Shown here: positions 1 through 7,509 of the stretch, one piece after another
Layout of the letters: every line of letters begins with the position of its first letter
Numbering within the stretch: position 1 is the stretch's first letter
Assembly: GCA_016844425.1 (NCBI GenBank)
Contig: JAERML010000004.1
Location: forward strand, 1-17,350
Direction of reading: 5' to 3'
From: Bacteroidota bacterium
GTDB taxonomy: Bacteria > Bacteroidota > UBA10030 > UBA6906
DNA length: 17,350 nucleotides
Translations under genes and position numbers: made by a program
The notes under the pieces: model-generated
What the model saw: only the letters and a program-made list of their open reading frames with translations
The model's database searches: none
What the model was told of the DNA's origin: nothing

Positions 1-1572
1 GGCTGGGAATGGTCGCCCGACAGCAAGCGCATCGCGTTCTGGCGTCTCGATCAGACCAACGTTCCAACCTTTCCGATCGTTCATTATCCGGACGACGACG
101 CTCATGCCAGTGTGACAATGATGAAATATCCGAAAGCTGGCGACCCGAATTCCATTGTCAGGGTTGGCGTTGTCACGGTGGAAACGGGAGCAATCTCCTG
201 GATAGATATTGGTGCGAACACTGACATTTACGTTCCGCGTATCATGTGGACCCATGACCCGGAGATTCTCGCCGTCCAAAGGCTCAACCGGGGTCAAGAC
301 ACTTTGGATCTGATGCTTGCCAACATTGTGGAAGGGACCATCAGGACAGTGTTGCAGGAGACTGACAGTGCATGGGTGGATGTCCAGGACAATCTCCGTT
401 TTCTTGAGAAGTCAGACCAGTTTCTCTGGACGTCGTGGCGTGATGGGTTCATGCATGTCTACCTCTATGACAATGATGGAACCCTGGTTCGTCAGCTTAC
501 GCGAGGAGAGTGGGATGTTGAGAATATCGTTGGAGTGAACGAAAAAAGGAAGCTCATTTACTTCACTGGTACCGAGGTCTCACCCATGGAGCGGCATCTC
601 TACAGCATCCGGCTCGACGGAACAGGCCTGAGACGTTTGACGAAGGAACCGGGATGGCACTCCATTACCATGCCCCCCGGTGAGCTCGTCTACATCGATA
701 CCTATTCTAATATCACAACGCCCACGATCATTTCCCTTCATGCCAATGATGGGAAGAGGATTGCGCGGTTGATGGAAAACCGTCTCGATGCTCTCAAAGA
801 GTACGCACTTGGCAAGCAGGAGTTCTTTACCTTCCGAACAAGTGATGGCCAGCAGCTCCATGGAATGATTCTCCGGCCACCTGATTTCAGTCCTGACAAG
901 AAGTACCCTGTGTTAATGCACACGTACGCTGTGGGTGGCCAGGATGTTACCAATAGGTGGGGAGGAACCGGCTATCTCTGGCACCAATTGCTCGCGCAGC
1001 ACGGGTATATCACCGTTCGCGTCGACAACAGGGGGACCGATGGACGAGGAAAGATATTCCGGCAAGCCGGGTATCGTCGTCTCGGCATTCCTGAAACCGT
1101 AGACTTGATGGAGGCGGCACGCTATCTTGGCTCACTCCCCTTCGTCGATGCAACACGGATCGGCATCTACGGTTCCAGCGGTGGTGGATATACAACGTGC
1201 ATGGCTCTGACGTACGGCGCCGACGTGTTCAAAACTGGCATCGCTATCTCGGCAGTCACCAATCACAGGTTCTATGATACAATCTGGGCGGAGCGATTCA
1301 TGGACCGACCGCAGGATAACCCCGACGGCTATCGGCAAACCTCTCCCATCACGCATGCGGCAAAGATGAAGGGGAGCCTTCTCATTGTCCATGGAACCGC
1401 CGACGACAACGTTCACTGGCAAAACTCGATCGCCTTCATCAACGAGCTGATACGGCAGAACAAGCAGGTGCAGACGATGTTTTACCCGGGCCGGGCACAC
1501 GGTATCCACGGCGACAATGCATCACGGCACCTGTACACTATGATGTTGAATTTCATTCTGGAGAAGCTCTAA
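1..1572 (+). CDS. DPP-IV-like S9 family serine peptidase, 5'-truncated by window edge
   Basis: The reading frame is open from base 1, so the gene starts upstream; 523 codons are visible. The first residues (WSPDSKRIAFWRLDQTNVP) match the inner strands of the DPP-IV beta-propeller, so I infer that the signal peptide and first propeller blades are missing. The C-terminal half is an alpha/beta-hydrolase. The nucleophile elbow is GIYGSSGGGY with the Ser codon at 1177-1179, the acid is the first Asp of HGTADDNVH (1402-1404), and the His is in RAHGIHG (1498-1500). A Tyr matching the DPP-IV oxyanion residue lies at 925-927. Family members cleave dipeptides, often X-Pro, from peptide N-termini, usually in the periplasm or outside the cell. 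The elbow GSSGG replaces the usual GWSYGG, and two S1-pocket aromatics appear changed (codons 1264-1266 His, 1285-1287 Trp), so strict DPP-IV specificity is uncertain. The family call is firm. No terminator follows. Confidence 0.93.
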   Translation, partial: GWEWSPDSKRIAFWRLDQTNVPTFPIVHYPDDDAHASVTMMKYPKAGDPNSIVRVGVVTVETGAISWIDIGANTDIYVPRIMWTHDPEILAVQRLNRGQDTLDLMLANIVEGTIRTVLQETDSAWVDVQDNLRFLEKSDQFLWTSWRDGFMHVYLYDNDGTLVRQLTRGEWDVENIVGVNEKRKLIYFTGTEVSPMERHLYSIRLDGTGLRRLTKEPGWHSITMPPGELVYIDTYSNITTPTIISLHANDGKRIARLMENRLDALKEYALGKQEFFTFRTSDGQQLHGMILRPPDFSPDKKYPVLMHTYAVGGQDVTNRWGGTGYLWHQLLAQHGYITVRVDNRGTDGRGKIFRQAGYRRLGIPETVDLMEAARYLGSLPFVDATRIGIYGSSGGGYTTCMALTYGADVFKTGIAISAVTNHRFYDTIWAERFMDRPQDNPDGYRQTSPITHAAKMKGSLLIVHGTADDNVHWQNSIAFINELIRQNKQVQTMFYPGRAHGIHGDNASRHLYTMMLNFILEKL

Positions 1573-1610
1573 CCGAAGCGGTTGCACCGTTCGTTGGCAT
1601 TGTTCCTACG

Positions 1611-1821
1611 ATGTCGCTGGTTTCACACGCGCTGTTTGCGCAGACCGTCACACGCGTCAGCCAGCTCGGGTTTCGTTCCGACGATATCAAGACGGCGGTT
1701 GTGCTGGTAGACAGCACATGGAGTAACGGTCAATGATAACCTCGGAGACTATTCGACCAACGAACCAACATTAGATGGGACCGCTTCACTCATGTTTATC
1801 CTCGCTCATTTCTCCCGCTGA
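1611..1821 (+). pseudogene. Relic of a family 9 glycoside hydrolase (endoglucanase): N- and C-terminal ends joined, middle lost
   Basis: Two short reading pieces lie back to back. Frame A, from ATG 1611 to TGA 1734-1736, encodes 41 residues with a signal-peptide end (SHALFA, then QTVTRVSQLGFRSDDIKTAV). This resembles the start of the Ig-like domain that precedes GH9 catalytic domains (family pattern V-x-Q-x-G-[FY]-x-x-x-x-x-K-x-A-V). Frame B is shifted by one base and runs from about 1711 to TGA 1819-1821. It contains DNLGDYSTNEPTLDGTASL, which closely follows GH9 signature 2 (D-x4-Y-x3-E-x-T), including the catalytic Glu, and ends 14 residues later. An intact GH9 enzyme has several hundred residues between these two parts. 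I infer a large internal deletion that left both ends, with the frame broken. No ribosome-binding site is visible, and I do not expect a functional product. It could instead be an assembly collapse. Confidence 0.62.
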
Positions 1822-1866
1822 CCCTGCGTCTCCACGACGTAACCGAGCGCTTGTCCGCCTGCCACG

Positions 1867-1895
1867 TTGATAATTCACCTATTTTTGCTATCTTG
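1867..1895 (+). promoter_or_regulatory. Putative Bacteroidota-type promoter for the OPT transporter gene
   Basis: TTG at 1867-1869 is followed after 19 bases by TATCTTG at 1889-1895. This fits the TTTG / TAnnTTTG pattern of the Bacteroidota primary sigma factor, less one T. Transcription would begin near 1902, giving a leader of about 35 bases before ATG 1937. The local sequence is AT-rich against its GC-rich surroundings. A second site of the same form precedes gap, which strengthens the reading. This is motif matching by eye. Confidence 0.5.
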
Positions 1896-1936
1896 AACAA
1901 CCCAAATCCCATCTTCTTCCATCGCGCAGGAATCCA

Positions 1937-3910
1937 ATGGAGACACCATCGACTGGAATGAACAGCGATACCCCCAAGAAGGTTATTCCTTTTGTCCCGG
2001 CAGATTCCACGATCAATGAATTTACGCTCAGAGCATTCCTCTACGGGATTGTTCTGGCGGCGCTTCTTGGTGCTGCCAATGCATACATCGGGTTGAAAGC
2101 AGGAACGACGATCTCCGCTGGTTTCCCGGCTGCTGTAATTGCGATTGCTCTGATGAGAGTTCACAAGGGAACCGTCCTGGAAGAAAATCTCCTTCGCACC
2201 ACGGCAACAGTGGGAGAATCCCTTGTTGCGGGTGCGATCTTCACCATCCCTGCGTTCCTCATCAGTGGGATCTGGCAGGAGCTTGACTACGTTCAGAGCA
2301 CTATTTTTATGCTGGTGGGGGGAACGCTGGGAGTGCTCTTTGTGATTATTCTCCGTCGCACTCTTGTGGAAGAGTCGAATCTCCCCTATCCGGAAGCCAT
2401 CGCATGTGCGGAGATCACGAAAGCCGGTCAGAAGGGGACCACGGGTGCCTCGTACGTGTTCGGTGCCATGGGCCTCGGTGCCGCGCTGGAGTTTCTGAAG
2501 AACTCACGGGGTTACCAGATCATCACGGATGTCACCACCGGCTTCTTCCGCCTTCCAGATTCCAGTATCGCGATCGATGGGAAAGAGTCTGTGTATCAGA
2601 GTGGCGTGTACTTGAGCACACCCGTTGCTTCTCCAGCGTTGATGTCGGTTGGCTACATCATTGGACCGAGGCTTGCGGCAATTGCCTGGGCGGGGGGCGC
2701 ATTTGCGTGGCTTTGTCTTGTCCCGATGGCCGTGTTTCTGAATGGCCGCTTTGATTGGACGGGGGATATGGAGGCAATCTTTGATGATGTCTGGCGCCGG
2801 CAGATCCGGTTGATTGCCATAGGGGCGATGTTTGTCGGAGCCCTCCATACTCTGTGGGGGCTGCGCGGCCCTCTGGTGGACGGGATCGTGCGGGCATTCA
2901 AAGAACAGATGAAAAAAAAGGAAGCCATTGAACATCCGAACCGGCTTCAGAAAGATATTCCCCTCGGTTTCGTACTTGCCGGCATCCTCCTCGTTTCGAT
3001 TCCTGTCGGCATTATATATTTCTACTTCACACAAAATCTTGTGGCGTCAATAGTCATAGCAATCGTTATGATTGCCACCGGCTTTCTGTTCTCCGCTGTT
3101 ACCGGGTATCTTGTCGGCATCATGGGGAACACCAACAATCCCATTTCCGGGCTGACTCTCCCGTCTCTCATCATCGCGGCCCTGCTGATAGTAATGTTCG
3201 GCCTGACCGGACAGGGCGGAGTTGCCGCGGCGCTTGGTGTTGCGGCCGTTGTCTGTTGCGCCCTGGGTACGGCAGGACTTGTGCAGGATCTCAAAGTCGG
3301 TCAACTCCTCGGCGGAACGCCATGGAAGATGGAAGTGTCGAATATCATGAGCGTGATCATCACGGCGTTTGTGCTGACCATACCCATGATCATTCTGCAC
3401 AAAGGAACACCGGGCGGCATTGGTGGCGACCTGCTTTCGGCTCCGCAGGCGGGTCTCATGGCGACACTTGCGCAAGGTATTGTTGGAGGAAAGATGGCGT
3501 GGCCGCTGCTCATCTTCGGCGCAGGGTTTGCTCTGGGTCTCATTCTCATCAAGTCTCCGTCTCCGACCTTCATTGCAGTAGGTATGTACCTTCCGTTTGA
3601 AACCACGTCCGCGATTTTTGTGGGCGGTCTGATCAAATGGGGATTCGACAAGATCCGCGAGAAGCGGAAGTTTACTCAGGATGAGATTGACAAGACGGAG
3701 AACAAGGGTATCCTCCTTGCTTCCGGCTTGGTGGCTGGTGAAGCAATGACCGGCGTGCTTTTGGCTGCACTCTATCTGGCGAATGTGTCACTCCCATCCA
3801 CGGCAGGGAGTCCCTGGCTCGGATTTCTTCTGTTCCCCCTTGTCTGTGCAATCCTGATTTTCATGCCGATGAGGAAACGCTCTGAGGGAATTGGTTCCCG
3901 CCTCGGGTGA
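1937..3910 (+). CDS. OPT-family oligopeptide transporter
   Basis: The 657-residue polytopic membrane protein is full length for the bacterial OPT family. These proteins import oligopeptides or metal-chelate complexes across the inner membrane, probably driven by protons. After a hydrophilic N-terminus of about 30 residues comes the first helix and the family motif NAYIGLKAGTTISAGFPAAV (residues 48-67). The NLPYPEAIACAEITKAGQKG block (148-167) and a later MGNTNNPISGLTLPSL block are also typical. Many hydrophobic segments follow to the end, where the tail is short and basic (MRKRSEGIGSRLG). ATG 1937 is preceded by AGGAA at 1928-1932; an in-frame ATG at 1958 is possible but less likely. It has its own putative promoter at 1867-1895. 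The upstream peptidase suggests, by inference only, that this locus takes up peptides released outside the cell. The substrate cannot be read from the sequence. Confidence 0.93.
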   Translation: METPSTGMNSDTPKKVIPFVPADSTINEFTLRAFLYGIVLAALLGAANAYIGLKAGTTISAGFPAAVIAIALMRVHKGTVLEENLLRTTATVGESLVAGAIFTIPAFLISGIWQELDYVQSTIFMLVGGTLGVLFVIILRRTLVEESNLPYPEAIACAEITKAGQKGTTGASYVFGAMGLGAALEFLKNSRGYQIITDVTTGFFRLPDSSIAIDGKESVYQSGVYLSTPVASPALMSVGYIIGPRLAAIAWAGGAFAWLCLVPMAVFLNGRFDWTGDMEAIFDDVWRRQIRLIAIGAMFVGALHTLWGLRGPLVDGIVRAFKEQMKKKEAIEHPNRLQKDIPLGFVLAGILLVSIPVGIIYFYFTQNLVASIVIAIVMIATGFLFSAVTGYLVGIMGNTNNPISGLTLPSLIIAALLIVMFGLTGQGGVAAALGVAAVVCCALGTAGLVQDLKVGQLLGGTPWKMEVSNIMSVIITAFVLTIPMIILHKGTPGGIGGDLLSAPQAGLMATLAQGIVGGKMAWPLLIFGAGFALGLILIKSPSPTFIAVGMYLPFETTSAIFVGGLIKWGFDKIREKRKFTQDEIDKTENKGILLASGLVAGEAMTGVLLAALYLANVSLPSTAGSPWLGFLLFPLVCAILIFMPMRKRSEGIGSRLG

Positions 3911-3952
3911 CGCGGAAATATTCGAAAGGTTTGATTGTAGTACCACTGCTCC

Positions 3953-4348
3953 ATGAGGAAGTATCAACATAAGAGACACTTTTCGCTTGAAGAGGCGCGC
4001 AAGGAGTTGACGACGGTGCACGCCCTCGCCGGCAAGATGGTGGAACTGAAGCAGGCGCTCGACGAGAAAGGGTGGGACGTTCGGCGGCATACCTATTTCG
4101 GCGGTATGGGGCCGAACGGGGATGGTCGTTTTCCTCCCGAAATGGAAACGCTGGTGGAAATCGTGCAACAATTTGACAAACGGGGTATCGTCGTCAAGGA
4201 GATCAACCTGGGGTTGATTGACTTTCCACACATCAGGAAGAACGGGGAAGAAGTATATCTTTGCTGGAAACTCGGTGAGGACGATATCGAGTACTGGCAC
4301 CGGATCCCGGACGGCTATGCAGGAAGGAAAGCGATCGAAGAGCTGTAA
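3953..4348 (+). CDS. DUF2203 domain-containing protein
   Basis: This small soluble protein has 131 residues. The N-terminal part (residues 9-40, starting HFSLEEARKEL) is charged and probably helical. The C-terminal part carries the DUF2203 hallmarks: KEINLGLIDFPHIRKNGEEV (82-101), then YLCWKLGEDDIEYWH (102-116) and GYAGRKAIEEL at the end. The role of DUF2203 is unknown. The conserved Asp, Cys-Trp, Glu and Trp-His residues suggest a binding or catalytic site, but none has been assigned to my knowledge. The gene begins 42 bases after the OPT transporter and ends 60 bases before the next gene, so it may belong to the run 3953-7509. The start ATG 3953 has no clear Shine-Dalgarno sequence. Confidence in the family is high; function is unknown. 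Confidence 0.88.
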   Translation: MRKYQHKRHFSLEEARKELTTVHALAGKMVELKQALDEKGWDVRRHTYFGGMGPNGDGRFPPEMETLVEIVQQFDKRGIVVKEINLGLIDFPHIRKNGEEVYLCWKLGEDDIEYWHRIPDGYAGRKAIEEL

Positions 4349-4408
4349 CCGTCTGCATTGCTGGGGTTCTCTCCGATTTTCCTTCTACGATCCTCTCACA
4401 GGTACACT

Positions 4409-5029
4409 ATGACTGATTCTCGCCGGCACTTCTGCTTCCTTGCGTGTGTGATGGTCATTCCCTGTTCATTGAGCGGACAGGACATGTTCGATCGGTGGAG
4501 TATGATCACACTGGTCAAACACCACCAGGAGACGAAGAAGAACCTGCATGCGCAGGATGTGTACAAGATTATCTATCAGAATTCCTTCGGCAACGAGCAT
4601 TTACTTGCCGATACGGCAGCGGTCAGAGAATATCTTCATGAAGAACTCGTCATGATGGACACGACGATACGCGGGGAGAGCCTGCTTGAAAGGATCTCGT
4701 TGGATGGTGAGATGGTCAGGGTGAACCTTCGTCCGTTCAGAGCATTAAACCTCGACCCTGAGTCGCTTGTCCAAGTGATGTTCCATTCTGCAAGGGGAAC
4801 AATGCCCGACACGCTGATGTTTTACAGACAATGGAATGAATTTGTGGCCCTTGTGGAGTTTGATCTTGTGGATTTCCCTCCTGCGGAGGTGGCAATATGG
4901 AACGAACAGGTGGTTGCAGGAAACATCAAGCCCGTACATCACTCGGAACAGTACACGGCCGGGAATCGCCCCGCGTATCGTGTTGCCCACCGGTCGGTGT
5001 TTGAGGCAATGGTCCCGATGACAAAGTGA
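4409..5029 (+). CDS. Uncharacterised secreted protein upstream of the MacA-like adaptor
   Basis: I do not recognise a named family. From ATG 4409 the protein has 206 residues and opens with a signal peptide: basic MTDSRRH, then a hydrophobic core to about residue 22, with probable cleavage near LSG/QD. An upstream in-frame ATG at 4358 would bury this signal behind 17 residues, and 4409 has AGG about 7 bases before it, so 4409 is preferred. The mature part is polar and mixed alpha/beta in appearance. Likely conserved blocks are VYKIIYQNSFGNEHLL (51-66), EMVRVNLRPFRALNLDPE (101-118) and HHSEQYTAGNRPAYRVAH (177-194); the first resembles a motif I associate with unnamed bacterial proteins. It has no transmembrane segment beyond the signal. 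Its stop is only 10 bases from the adaptor start, so co-transcription with 5040-7509 is very likely and a periplasmic job linked to that transporter is plausible. Confidence 0.8.
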   Translation: MTDSRRHFCFLACVMVIPCSLSGQDMFDRWSMITLVKHHQETKKNLHAQDVYKIIYQNSFGNEHLLADTAAVREYLHEELVMMDTTIRGESLLERISLDGEMVRVNLRPFRALNLDPESLVQVMFHSARGTMPDTLMFYRQWNEFVALVEFDLVDFPPAEVAIWNEQVVAGNIKPVHHSEQYTAGNRPAYRVAHRSVFEAMVPMTK

Positions 5030-5039
5030 AAGCGATAAA

Positions 5040-6290
5040 ATGAAGAACAGGAAAAGACTATGGCTCCTTGTCGTTGCTGCGCTTGCAATCGGTGGGGCGG
5101 GCTTCTACCTGTTTACGAACACCAACACAGAGAAGACGAGCTATCGGTTTGACAAGGTGACCCGCGGTGATGTGCTCGTCGGTATCAGCGCGACAGGAAC
5201 TATCCAGGCGGTTACCACTGTGCAGGTTGGCTCGCAGGTCTCCGGCACGATTGCGAAGTTGTATGCCGACTTCAACTCCGTGGTAAAGGAAGGACAACTC
5301 CTTGCGCAGCTCGATCCAACATTCTTGCAGGCGTCGGTGAATGAGCAGCGGGCAAACGTGGCGCGCGCGCAGGCACAGGTAAATGAGGCCGAGCGAAATT
5401 TTCAGCGGACACGAAAACTTTTTGCCAAGTCACTTGTGTCACAAGCGGATCTCGATGCCGCCACCACGACGGTCGAATCCGCAAGAGCCGGCATGAGCCA
5501 ATCCACAGCAGCACTCGATCGGGCAGAAGTGAACCTCCGCTACGCTACCATCCGCGCACCCATCAGCGGTGTGGTCATCTCAAGAAGCGTCGATGTTGGG
5601 CAAACCGTGGCGGCCAGCCTGCAAGCGCCGACGCTCTTTACAATTGCCAATGACCTCCGGAAGATGCAGGTTCAGGCGAGTGTGGATGAAGCCGACATCG
5701 GGAGCGTGAAGACAGGACAGATAGTGAACTTCCGCGTCGATTCGTATCCAGAGCAGGAATTTCTGGGAGTGGTAAGCCAGGTCCGTCTCGCGCCGGTAAT
5801 TACCCAGAACGTCGTTACTTACACCGTCATCATCGACGTGGAGAATCCGGAGCAGAAGCTGATGCCTGGCATGACTGCGACAGTCTCGATCGAAGTTGCG
5901 AAAACAGAGAATTCGCTCCGCGTTCCTATACAGGCCATCCGGTTTACACCACCGATCGATTCTTCGTCGGGTGAAAAAATGACCCTCTCAAGGCGAAGCC
6001 GAAGTGATACAGGCAGCGCTCCTCCGGCAGGTGGTGTGGCTGAAAGACGGATGCCGCGCAATCCGAACCATGTCAGGATCTGGGTGTTGAAGGACGGAAA
6101 GCCGGCTCCTGTTCGCGCCGTGAAGGGAATCCAGAACACACAATTTGTTGAGGTAAAGGAAACGGATCTGCAGGAAGGGGACGAGATCATCATCGGTGTG
6201 CTTGGCATCGTGCAGAGTGCGACGCCTGCGGGTCAGAGTCCCTTCCAGCCGCAACGCATGCCGGGCGGTGGACGACGGGGAGGTATTTGA
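5040..6290 (+). CDS. MacA/HlyD-type periplasmic adaptor subunit
   Basis: The 416-residue membrane-fusion protein has one N-terminal anchor helix (residues about 7-25). The beta-barrel start and first half of the lipoyl domain follow (about 40-92, with GSQVSGTIAKLY). An alpha-helical hairpin runs over about 95-168 (NVARAQAQVNEAERNFQRTR and the VSQADLDAA turn). The second lipoyl half is at 169-200 (YATIRAPISGVVISRSVDVG) and the beta-barrel at 205-290 (PGMTATVSIEV). Such proteins link an inner-membrane pump to an outer-membrane TolC-like channel; with MacB-type permeases they form tripartite export pumps. A low-complexity stretch (about 308-341, Ser/Arg/Pro-rich) interrupts the membrane-proximal domain, and the tail is Gly/Arg-rich (MPGGGRRGGI). 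The start ATG 5040 has only a weak AAAG-like site. The permease start lies one base after the stop, so the two are translationally coupled. No TolC homologue is in the window. Confidence 0.92.
   Translation: MKNRKRLWLLVVAALAIGGAGFYLFTNTNTEKTSYRFDKVTRGDVLVGISATGTIQAVTTVQVGSQVSGTIAKLYADFNSVVKEGQLLAQLDPTFLQASVNEQRANVARAQAQVNEAERNFQRTRKLFAKSLVSQADLDAATTTVESARAGMSQSTAALDRAEVNLRYATIRAPISGVVISRSVDVGQTVAASLQAPTLFTIANDLRKMQVQASVDEADIGSVKTGQIVNFRVDSYPEQEFLGVVSQVRLAPVITQNVVTYTVIIDVENPEQKLMPGMTATVSIEVAKTENSLRVPIQAIRFTPPIDSSSGEKMTLSRRSRSDTGSAPPAGGVAERRMPRNPNHVRIWVLKDGKPAPVRAVKGIQNTQFVEVKETDLQEGDEIIIGVLGIVQSATPAGQSPFQPQRMPGGGRRGGI
6277..6283 (+). promoter_or_regulatory. Ribosome-binding site fixing the permease start at GTG 6292
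   Basis: GGGGAGG lies 8 bases before GTG 6292 and inside the last codons of the adaptor gene. The longer upstream reading from ATG 6196 overlaps the adaptor by 95 bases, has no comparable site, and adds 32 residues not typical of the family. GTG 6292 gives the expected MacB-type N-terminus (a short amphipathic stretch, then the first membrane helix). Confidence 0.8.
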
Positions 6291-6291
6291 C

Positions 6292-7509
6292 GTGCGGTAC
6301 ATCGAGATCCTTAATATCGCCATTGACTCACTCCTCCGGAACAAAACCCGCGCATTGTTGACGATGCTCGGCATCATCATAGGCGTGGGTGCAGTGATTG
6401 CCATGGTAGCAGTGGGACAGGGGGCAACTGCTGCGGTTGAGGCACAAATTGCGTCGCTCGGCCAGAACGTTCTCATTGTCTTTCCCGGCGCGCAAACCCA
6501 GGGTGGCGTCCGACTGAGTGCGGGCTCGACATCGACGTTCACACTCGATGACATTGAGGCTATCCGCAGGGACTGCCCGGCCGTCAATTGGGTTTCTCCT
6601 CAGGCGCGGACGGGAAGGCAGGTCGTTGCCGGGAACCTGAACTGGGCGACAACGATCCAGGGAGGATACCCGGAGTTCCTCTCGATTCGTGACTGGAAAA
6701 TTGGATCGGGAGAAATGTTCACAGATCAGGATGAACGGGCTGCAAGCAAGGTATGTCTCCTCGGGCAGACCGTGGTTACGAATCTCTTTCCCGGACAGGA
6801 TCCGGTTGGAGAGATCATCCGGATTGGCAAGCTTCCATTCAGGGTACTCGGCACTCTGGCGGCCAAAGGGCAGAACGCAATGGGGCAGGACCAGGACGAC
6901 GTCATTCTTGCCCCTTTCTCCACTGTGCAGAAGAAAATCGAAGGGAGCGATCGCGTTGGATCCATACTCGTCTCCGCTGTCAGCAAGGAAAGCATCCCGG
7001 AAGCCCAGCGTCAGGTGAGCGAACTCCTTCGCATCCGGCATCGGTTGCAGATGTGGGAAGAGAATGACTTCACCATACGCAATCAATCCGATATTGCAGA
7101 TGCGGCCAGCTCCACGTCCCGCATCATGACGATGCTGCTGGGAAGTATTGCCTCGGTGTCGCTGATCGTCGGCGGGATCGGTATAATGAACATCATGCTT
7201 GTCTCGGTAACTGAGCGGACGCGTGAAATCGGCATCCGGATGTCCATCGGCGCGCGGCGAAGTGACATACTGCAACAATTCCTGTTCGAAGCGGTCATGC
7301 TGAGCGTCCTCGGCGGGCTGATCGGCGTCGTGCTCGGACTGGCGAGTTCTTCTCTCATCTCGACCCTCGCCGGTTGGCCGGTGTTTGTCTCCCCCGGCTC
7401 GGTTGCCATTGCATTCATCTTCTCCGGCGCGGTAGGGATGTTCTTCGGATTTTATCCGGCACGCAAAGCAGCGGGACTAAGTCCGATTGATGCATTGAGA
7501 TATGAATAG
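6292..7509 (+). CDS. MacB/FtsX-type ABC transporter permease without fused ATPase
   Basis: The protein has 405 residues from GTG 6292. Helix 1 spans about residues 21-44 (ALLTMLGIIIGVGAVIAMVA). A large periplasmic MacB_PCD domain follows (about 45-275). Three C-terminal helices form the FtsX domain: about 277-305 (with SLIVGGIGIMNIMLVSVTER), about 330-355 and about 370-390. The cytoplasmic loop TERTREIGIRMSIGARRSDI (308-327) is the typical contact for the ATPase, and the end PARKAAGLSPIDALRYE is the canonical tail. There is no Walker A or ABC signature in this protein, so it needs a separate LolD/MacB-like ATPase. None lies between it and the adaptor or downstream in the window. With the adaptor it would export a small molecule, lipid or peptide in a mechanotransmission manner (inferred from MacAB). 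The substrate is unknown. Confidence 0.92.
   Translation: MRYIEILNIAIDSLLRNKTRALLTMLGIIIGVGAVIAMVAVGQGATAAVEAQIASLGQNVLIVFPGAQTQGGVRLSAGSTSTFTLDDIEAIRRDCPAVNWVSPQARTGRQVVAGNLNWATTIQGGYPEFLSIRDWKIGSGEMFTDQDERAASKVCLLGQTVVTNLFPGQDPVGEIIRIGKLPFRVLGTLAAKGQNAMGQDQDDVILAPFSTVQKKIEGSDRVGSILVSAVSKESIPEAQRQVSELLRIRHRLQMWEENDFTIRNQSDIADAASSTSRIMTMLLGSIASVSLIVGGIGIMNIMLVSVTERTREIGIRMSIGARRSDILQQFLFEAVMLSVLGGLIGVVLGLASSSLISTLAGWPVFVSPGSVAIAFIFSGAVGMFFGFYPARKAAGLSPIDALRYE

Noticed and set aside
4358..4408. Longer start for the secreted hypothetical protein
   Set aside because: It would place 17 residues before a well-formed signal peptide; ATG 4409 has an AGG at good distance.
5978..6065. Ser/Arg/Pro-rich segment of the adaptor, considered as a frameshifted patch
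   Set aside because: The frame stays open and adaptor-like sequence resumes directly after it (HVRIWVLKDGKPAPVRAVKG), so it is a low-complexity insertion rather than a frameshift.
6196..6291. Longer permease start overlapping the adaptor gene
   Set aside because: GTG 6292 has a strong ribosome-binding site (6277-6283) at ideal spacing and gives the normal MacB-type N-terminus; the extension is out-of-frame adaptor sequence.
6328..7278. Long open frame of 316 codons on the minus strand inside the permease gene
   Set aside because: Its protein is low-hydrophobicity, Arg/His/Cys-rich and resembles no family; it is the mirror of a clearly real + strand gene.
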